6,395 bases of DNA from an uncultured Atopobiaceae bacterium (GTDB lineage: Bacteria; Actinomycetota; Coriobacteriia; Coriobacteriales; Atopobiaceae): positions 1 through 6,395 of the forward strand of contig CAMYZR010000087.1 of NCBI GenBank assembly GCA_947303905.1. The letters run 5' to 3'. Both the position numbers and the translations under genes were made by a program. Shown here in pieces: positions 1 to 6,395 of the stretch. Numbering within the stretch: position 1 is the stretch's first letter; every line of letters starts with the position of its first letter. The notes below the pieces were generated by a model, which saw only the letters and a list, made by a program, of their open reading frames with translations, was not told the origin of the DNA and searched no databases.

Positions 1-582
1 GGTTACCCGCAGATGATGACCTTTGGTCTGGGTCTCGTCGAGGAGATCCATGCCGCCCATCCTGACCTGTGCATCTGCGTGGATGCCAAGGTCTTTCACG
101 GCGGGACGGGCGTGACCACGCGCGCCTTCGAGGCGGGTGCTGGCATAGTGACGGTCCTCTCTGCGGCTCCCGACCCCGTGATCATGAAGATGGTCGAGAA
201 GGCAAAGGAGTACGGCGGAAAGGTCATGTGCGACATGTCCGCCCCTCCGCGCGCGTTTGCCAAGCGCACGGCTGAGGTCGACGAGCTTGGCGTCGACTAT
301 ATAGCGGTGCACACTGGCTACATCCCCGAGTACGACTATGACCTCGAGACGCATCGCAGGTGGTTCACCCCAAAGATCAAGCCGCTCGACCTGGCAAAGG
401 TAGCCCGACGCAACATGCGCAACGCCAAGCTGGCCCTGGGCACGGGCATCAACGAGGGCAACATCCGCGAGGTCATGACGCTCGACCCCGAGATCATCAT
501 GGTCGGGCGCGCCATCTTCGACACTGACGACCGCGTCATGGCAGCGGATCGCATGAGGCGCTACCTGCCGTTTGAGGGCTAG
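1..582 (+). CDS. HPS/KGPDC-like (HUMPS family) sugar-phosphate lyase, 5' partial
   Basis: This is the C-terminal 193 residues of a TIM-barrel enzyme of the OMP-decarboxylase superfamily. The reading frame is open to base 1 (first residues GYPQ), so the start lies upstream. Compared with ~210-residue family members, roughly 20-25 residues are missing. Visible family landmarks, numbered from the first visible residue, are a D-A-K strand end (28-30), FEAGAGIVTVL (43-53), GGKVMCDM (72-79), GVDYIAVHTGY (97-107), GTGI (147-150) and a phosphate-binding MVGRAIF (167-173). Known members are 3-hexulose-6-phosphate synthase (formaldehyde plus ribulose 5-phosphate) and 3-keto-L-gulonate-6-phosphate decarboxylase. 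The usual DxKxxD motif reads DxKxxH here (D28, K30, H33), and the usual AGGI is GTGI, so the exact reaction cannot be assigned. An insert-like segment (108-130) follows HTGY. The protein is probably soluble and cytoplasmic, and the gene is probably cotranscribed with the next one, 2 nt away. Confidence 0.78.
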   Translation, partial: GYPQMMTFGLGLVEEIHAAHPDLCICVDAKVFHGGTGVTTRAFEAGAGIVTVLSAAPDPVIMKMVEKAKEYGGKVMCDMSAPPRAFAKRTAEVDELGVDYIAVHTGYIPEYDYDLETHRRWFTPKIKPLDLAKVARRNMRNAKLALGTGINEGNIREVMTLDPEIIMVGRAIFDTDDRVMAADRMRRYLPFEG

Positions 583-584
583 CC

Positions 585-1685
585 ATGAAGCGTCTGGCAC
601 GGGTCGGACAAGACTGGCAGGACGATGTGCTTGTCGGTCAGAAAGGCATCGAGATCAACGATGAGGAGGGCCTTGGCCCGGTGAGGCGGGAGTACCCGGC
701 GGTGCTCTCCGCCAAGCAGCTCGAGGCCGTTGCCAGGCACTATCTCAAGAACTGTCAGGGCGCCTGGCGGCCCAACCCCGACCGCGAGCTCTGTGACCCG
801 GACAAAGACGTCGTGTTCGAGACGCTCTTCGCCGACGAGATCCCCGACGCGCAGGACGGCGCCATCCGCAAGAGCCTTGGAATCGGCGCGGAGGAAGCCA
901 TCTACGTGCTGTGGGACAAGAAGATCTCGTCATTCTTCAAGACCACTTACGAGAGCCTCGCCGTGTGCGACTCGGGCATCTACTACCGCACAAAGGACAA
1001 GGGCGACCATCTCAGCTGGGTGGAGCTTCGCGCACTTCCCGCGGGGGCGATTCGCGGCGGCGGAAGCACCTTGGTTCTGGACGACGTGAGCCTTGCGTGC
1101 CGGGATGCCGGTGCGCTCATGATGCTGGTGCAGAAGGTCAGGAGCGAGCTCGTCTATGCGAGGAACTGGCCAAAGCGGAAGGGGCTGACGTTTGCGGCCC
1201 CAGACTCCAAGGCGAGGCGGGCCGGCGCTAGCGAAGTTGCCACGGAGATCCTGAGGCGCGAGGCTTCCGGGTCCGTACTGCACACAGGCGCGGAGTTCGG
1301 CGATCCGGACGACTATCTGCATGACGTGCGCCTCTATCTGGACATACCCGAGGGCGACGACATCTACGCGGCGTACGAGTGGTCGCACGACAGCGACAAC
1401 CCGTTCCCGGAGACGAACCGCGAGCTGCCGCCATCCTTCGGTGCGTTTGCCTTCACGCAGAACGGCTTCTATGTCTGCGTGAACGACGATTGCGAGAGGT
1501 CTCACACACGGCTTGTTGGCTGGGATGAGTTTCCCGAGGTCATGGCACGCGACTCTGTGTCCTCGCCCGACGGGTCGAACTCACTTCTCATCGACAACAC
1601 GTTGTTCGGCAACCTTGGGGAGGGCGTGAACCTCTATCCAAGGCTGATCGGAGAGCTCTGCGACGCCCTCGCGAGCATCGCATAA
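585..1685 (+). CDS. Hypothetical 366-aa cytoplasmic protein with internal duplication
   Basis: I do not recognise a named family. The ATG lies 2 nt after the preceding stop, with GAGGG at 573-577 as a probable ribosome site inside the end of that gene, so translational coupling is likely. No signal peptide or membrane segment is visible. The protein appears to contain two diverged copies of one unit, at about residues 94-189 and 248-358. The collinear landmarks are R-x-x-L-x-I then IY (106-107 and 260-261), G-[IF]-Y (131-133 and 294-296), W-x-E-[LF] (145-148 and 313-316), a TLVLDD/SLLIDN strand (162-167 and 333-338), and an EL-ending helix (188-189 and 357-358). This strand-turn-strand, tryptophan motif, strand, helix pattern loosely recalls compact PH-like units, but that is inference. 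The first ~93 residues are unique, and a basic linker (191-215) joins the copies. A metabolic role shared with the upstream enzyme cannot be claimed. Confidence 0.82.
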   Translation: MKRLARVGQDWQDDVLVGQKGIEINDEEGLGPVRREYPAVLSAKQLEAVARHYLKNCQGAWRPNPDRELCDPDKDVVFETLFADEIPDAQDGAIRKSLGIGAEEAIYVLWDKKISSFFKTTYESLAVCDSGIYYRTKDKGDHLSWVELRALPAGAIRGGGSTLVLDDVSLACRDAGALMMLVQKVRSELVYARNWPKRKGLTFAAPDSKARRAGASEVATEILRREASGSVLHTGAEFGDPDDYLHDVRLYLDIPEGDDIYAAYEWSHDSDNPFPETNRELPPSFGAFAFTQNGFYVCVNDDCERSHTRLVGWDEFPEVMARDSVSSPDGSNSLLIDNTLFGNLGEGVNLYPRLIGELCDALASIA

Positions 1686-1717
1686 GACGGCCGACTCGGG
1701 CTCTCTCTGCGCTGCGT
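1686..1717. other. Convergent intergenic gap, no terminator seen
   Basis: Only 32 bp separate the stop of the 366-residue protein (TAA at 1683-1685) from the stop of the minus-strand ClpX-like gene (TAG, read from 1720-1718). I find no GC-rich stem followed by a T run on either strand. The only small self-complementary patch is CCGA-C-TCGG, whose one-base loop is too short to form a hairpin. Any bidirectional or Rho-dependent termination must act within or beyond the gene ends. Confidence 0.5.
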
Positions 1718-3418
<1,701 letters not shown>

Positions 3419-3542
3419 GCGTTTCCTTCGTCCGTGGCAATAGCAACATTATGCCCAAACAGCCCTCGTGGCATGCGATACGGTTATCCTATTGCTCGGG
3501 CGCATATGTGTTCGATTGGCAACGTAAGGAGCGGAGGACGTC
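3419..3542. promoter_or_regulatory. Divergent promoter region between clpX-like and LRR genes
   Basis: These 124 bp lie between two start codons pointing away from each other, so both promoters must be here or inside the genes. It is less GC-rich than the flanking genes. On the minus strand, CATAAT (bases 3453-3448) is a good -10 candidate, about 30 nt before the ATG at 3418, but I see no convincing -35 at 16-18 bp. On the plus strand, TATCCT (3485-3490) is a weak -10 candidate, also without a clear -35. GCATGC (3471-3476) is a short palindrome near the middle. No recognised operator (CIRCE, HAIR) is present. Confidence 0.45.
3533..3537 (+). promoter_or_regulatory. Ribosome binding site fixing the GTG start of the LRR gene
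   Basis: GGAGG stands 5 nt before GTG at 3543. A second purine run, AAGGAG (3526-3531), sits 11 nt away. No ATG in the same frame near the hydrophobic anchor has a comparable site, and starting at this GTG gives a charged N-terminus directly before the membrane helix. That combination supports GTG as the start. Confidence 0.75.
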
Positions 3543-5069
3543 GTGGCTCGCGGAGGCATTGACAAGAAATCGTGGGTCCTAATCGGCATTTTCGTGGCGG
3601 TGGGCGTCATAAACCTTGTGCTTGCGGTCATCATGCTGTTCCCCAAACCGTACACCATGTCCTGGGGAGAGGAGATCGATCGTCGCGAGACGTACCTGCG
3701 CGTCGAGGGCAAGACGTTCACGCAGGACGACCTCGAGGCCATAGCCTCGATCAGGACGCTGAAGTCGCTGACGCTCAAGGACTGCAACGTGGCCGAGTGC
3801 CGCCTTCCCGACCTCAGGTTTGCCTCCAGGGGGCTGTATGAGCTCGAGTTTGTCAACGTCAAGGGGCTGTGGGACCTGAGCTTTCTGTCGAACGCGCCGG
3901 TCGAGTACCTCACGCTGCGGGATTGCACGCAGGTTGACGACCTCTCGACGATCAATCTGGACGAGCTTACCGAGCTGGACATCTCGGGGACGTCGGTGTC
4001 CGACCTCTCCCCGTTGGTGGGCTCGAAGATATGGACGCTCTCGTTTGCGCGCACCAAGGTGAGCGATATCAGCCCGTTGGCCAAGATGCGAAGCCTTCGG
4101 CACGTGGATGGCTCCGACACGCAGGTGTCATCTCTCGACGCAGTCATGGGAATCGACATGCCCTCAGGTCTCGATTTTGCCGGTTGCCCCATCGAGGAGC
4201 TGCCAGACGACCTCGACCTTTCGTACACCTACGAACTGGACCTCAGCCGCACCAAGATTCGCGACTTCAGCGTGCTTGGCGATTGCAGGGGGTTCACGCG
4301 GCTCGACCTTGCCGGAAATCCCCAGCTCGAGGACATGTCGTGGCTGGATGACGAGTCGCTCGCGTCTCTCAAGCGGCTCAACCTCGCAGGGACGGGTCTC
4401 GAGAAGGACGATCTCGCGTTTCTGCGCAAGTGTCCCCATCTGGAGGAGCTGTACCTCGATGGCATCGCCCTCGGCGACCTGACCGCGATTGGCGAGCTGC
4501 GTGAGCTCACCTACCTGAGCGCGGTGGGCTGTGATCTGGAGGACGTGTCCGGCATCAAGCGGCTGCCCGAGATCGAGACGCTGCTCCTTGGCTACAACCA
4601 CATCACCGACCTGTCTGGCCTGCCCGCGCCGAACGACGAGTGGGCGGAGATGGTGCTCGATCTCTCCCACAACGGCCTGACCTCGCTCAAGGGGCTGCCC
4701 GTGGGAGCGTACCGGTTGCTGCTGCTGCAGGGCAACGACATCGACTATGCGACGACGCTGAGCCCAAGGATTGACTCGTACATGGTCGTGACCTCGTGGA
4801 ACGACAGCATCGAGAAGAGCGCCCTGAGCGAGTACGGCCGCTTCTCGGTACTCTATGTGCTCGATTATCCAAAGGACAGGGGAGGCGCGGCGCCCGACGG
4901 CTTCAGCTCGTACCAGTTTGTGCAGACGAATCCCGACCAGGTGCTCTATGCCCTCAAGAACGATGGCTTTGACTACAGCCTGTACACGGACTTCGAGTGG
5001 TATGCCGCCTACGCTGCGTCCCAAGGTGACGGAAACGCCGAGAACGGAGAGCCCTTCGAAGATCGCTAG
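3543..5069 (+). CDS. Membrane-anchored extracytoplasmic leucine-rich-repeat protein
   Basis: This is a 508-residue protein with a GTG start. The N-terminus is short and basic (R3, K8, K9) and is followed by one hydrophobic helix (~11-33) with no evident signal-peptidase or lipobox site, so it is probably an N-in/C-out signal anchor. The outside part is mostly irregular internalin-like leucine-rich repeats of about 19-24 residues, from about 70 to 390. Clear units include LTELDISGTSVSDLSPL (142-158), LSFARTKVSDISPL (166-179), ELDLSRTKIRDFSVL (231-245), LKRLNLAGTGL (276-286) and IETLLLGYNHITDLSGL (344-360). Each carries the LxxLxLxxTxIxDLSxL pattern. A C-terminal ~100 residues (410-508) is rich in Tyr and Phe, lacks repeats and ends acidic. 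No LPxTG or other wall-anchor motif is visible. Such repeats generally bind protein partners or glycans, but the ligand is unknown. The gene diverges from the clpX-like gene, with clpB 127 bp downstream. Confidence 0.9.
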   Translation: MARGGIDKKSWVLIGIFVAVGVINLVLAVIMLFPKPYTMSWGEEIDRRETYLRVEGKTFTQDDLEAIASIRTLKSLTLKDCNVAECRLPDLRFASRGLYELEFVNVKGLWDLSFLSNAPVEYLTLRDCTQVDDLSTINLDELTELDISGTSVSDLSPLVGSKIWTLSFARTKVSDISPLAKMRSLRHVDGSDTQVSSLDAVMGIDMPSGLDFAGCPIEELPDDLDLSYTYELDLSRTKIRDFSVLGDCRGFTRLDLAGNPQLEDMSWLDDESLASLKRLNLAGTGLEKDDLAFLRKCPHLEELYLDGIALGDLTAIGELRELTYLSAVGCDLEDVSGIKRLPEIETLLLGYNHITDLSGLPAPNDEWAEMVLDLSHNGLTSLKGLPVGAYRLLLLQGNDIDYATTLSPRIDSYMVVTSWNDSIEKSALSEYGRFSVLYVLDYPKDRGGAAPDGFSSYQFVQTNPDQVLYALKNDGFDYSLYTDFEWYAAYAASQGDGNAENGEPFEDR

Positions 5070-5196
5070 TGATGCGCTTAAGGGCAATAAGCTGAGAAAA
5101 TCTTATATAAAGACACTTAGATATGAATACCTTCTGGCTATGCGGGAACAATGAGAGGGAACACTGAAGAGGCCAAACGGCCAGAAGGAGGTATCC
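5070..5196 (+). promoter_or_regulatory. AT-richer leader and presumed promoter of clpB
   Basis: This 127-bp gap contains the most AT-rich patch of the window (about 5085-5132, with TATATAA at 5104-5110 and TATGAAT at 5122-5128), consistent with a promoter. I cannot pair any -10 candidate with a convincing -35. Heat-shock operators known to control clpB in other bacteria (CIRCE; HAIR of HspR) are not recognisable. No intrinsic terminator for the LRR gene is seen, so some read-through into clpB is possible. Confidence 0.5.
5171..5191 (+). promoter_or_regulatory. Small hairpin abutting a near-perfect clpB Shine-Dalgarno
   Basis: GGCCAAACGGCC (5171-5182) can form a 4-bp all-GC stem with a 4-nt loop. 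It is followed directly by AGAAGGAGGT (5183-5192), which is almost fully complementary to the 16S 3' end and lies 5 nt from the ATG at 5197. The ribosome site strongly supports this start. Whether the hairpin has any role is unknown. Confidence 0.5.

Positions 5197-6395
<1,199 letters not shown>

Noticed and set aside
3433..3473. Direct repeat CGTGGCA at 3433-3439 and 3467-3473 in the divergent promoter region
   Set aside because: A 7-bp repeat is reasonably likely by chance in 124 bp, and no third clear copy or symmetry supports an operator.
4164..5087. Minus-strand open frame of 307 codons antisense to the LRR gene
   Set aside because: The composition is that of a reverse-strand shadow of Leu/Asp-rich repeats; it has no ribosome site or family resemblance.
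5072..5095. Seven-codon open frame (ATG CGC ... TGA) in the clpB leader as a possible leader peptide
   Set aside because: It has no ribosome site of its own, no regulatory codon run and no associated attenuator structure.
5077..5097. HAIR-like inverted repeat CTTAAGG-N7-GCTGAGA upstream of clpB
   Set aside because: Against CTTGAGT-N7-ACTCAAG the left arm matches 5 of 7 but the right arm only 3 of 7, and the arms are not complementary to each other. I treat it as chance.

Overview
The window is GC-rich chromosomal DNA with third codon positions strongly biased to G/C, densely packed genes and strong Shine-Dalgarno sites. It has the look of a high-GC actinobacterium. The style of ClpB and of the exported leucine-rich-repeat protein suggests the Coriobacteriia (Olsenella/Atopobium-like), but that placement is inference from general resemblance; no rRNA or other firm taxonomic marker is present.

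Layout, left to right. (1) Bases 1-582, plus strand: the 3' part of a sugar-phosphate enzyme of the HPS/KGPDC (HUMPS) branch of the orotidine-monophosphate-decarboxylase superfamily, with an altered active-site motif. (2) Bases 585-1685, plus strand: a 366-residue cytoplasmic protein of unknown function, 2 nt downstream and probably cotranscribed, built from two diverged copies of one ~100-residue unit. (3) Bases 1718-3418, minus strand: a 566-residue ClpX-type AAA+ unfoldase. The usual N-terminal zinc-binding domain is replaced by a hydrophobic membrane-anchor region and a long charged linker. (4) Bases 3543-5069, plus strand, divergent from (3): a membrane-anchored, mostly extracytoplasmic leucine-rich-repeat protein with a GTG start. 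(5) Bases 5197-6395, plus strand: the 5' two-fifths or so of clpB, running off the right edge.

How they may work together. Genes (1) and (2) form a short probable operon converging on (3). Genes (3) and (4) share a 124-bp divergent promoter region, and (5) follows (4) after a 127-bp AT-richer leader. Two Clp-family unfoldases therefore flank a surface LRR protein. ClpB is a standard disaggregase. The membrane-tethered ClpX-like protein keeps all ATPase motifs and the IGF loop for ClpP docking, but has lost the RKH substrate-recognition motif. The simplest reading is a ClpX paralogue redirected to membrane or membrane-proximal substrates, with an overall plan resembling FtsH. It is the most interesting object here. 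A functional link with the divergent LRR protein is only a hypothesis. I saw no RNA genes, mobile elements, CRISPR arrays or convincing intrinsic terminators.
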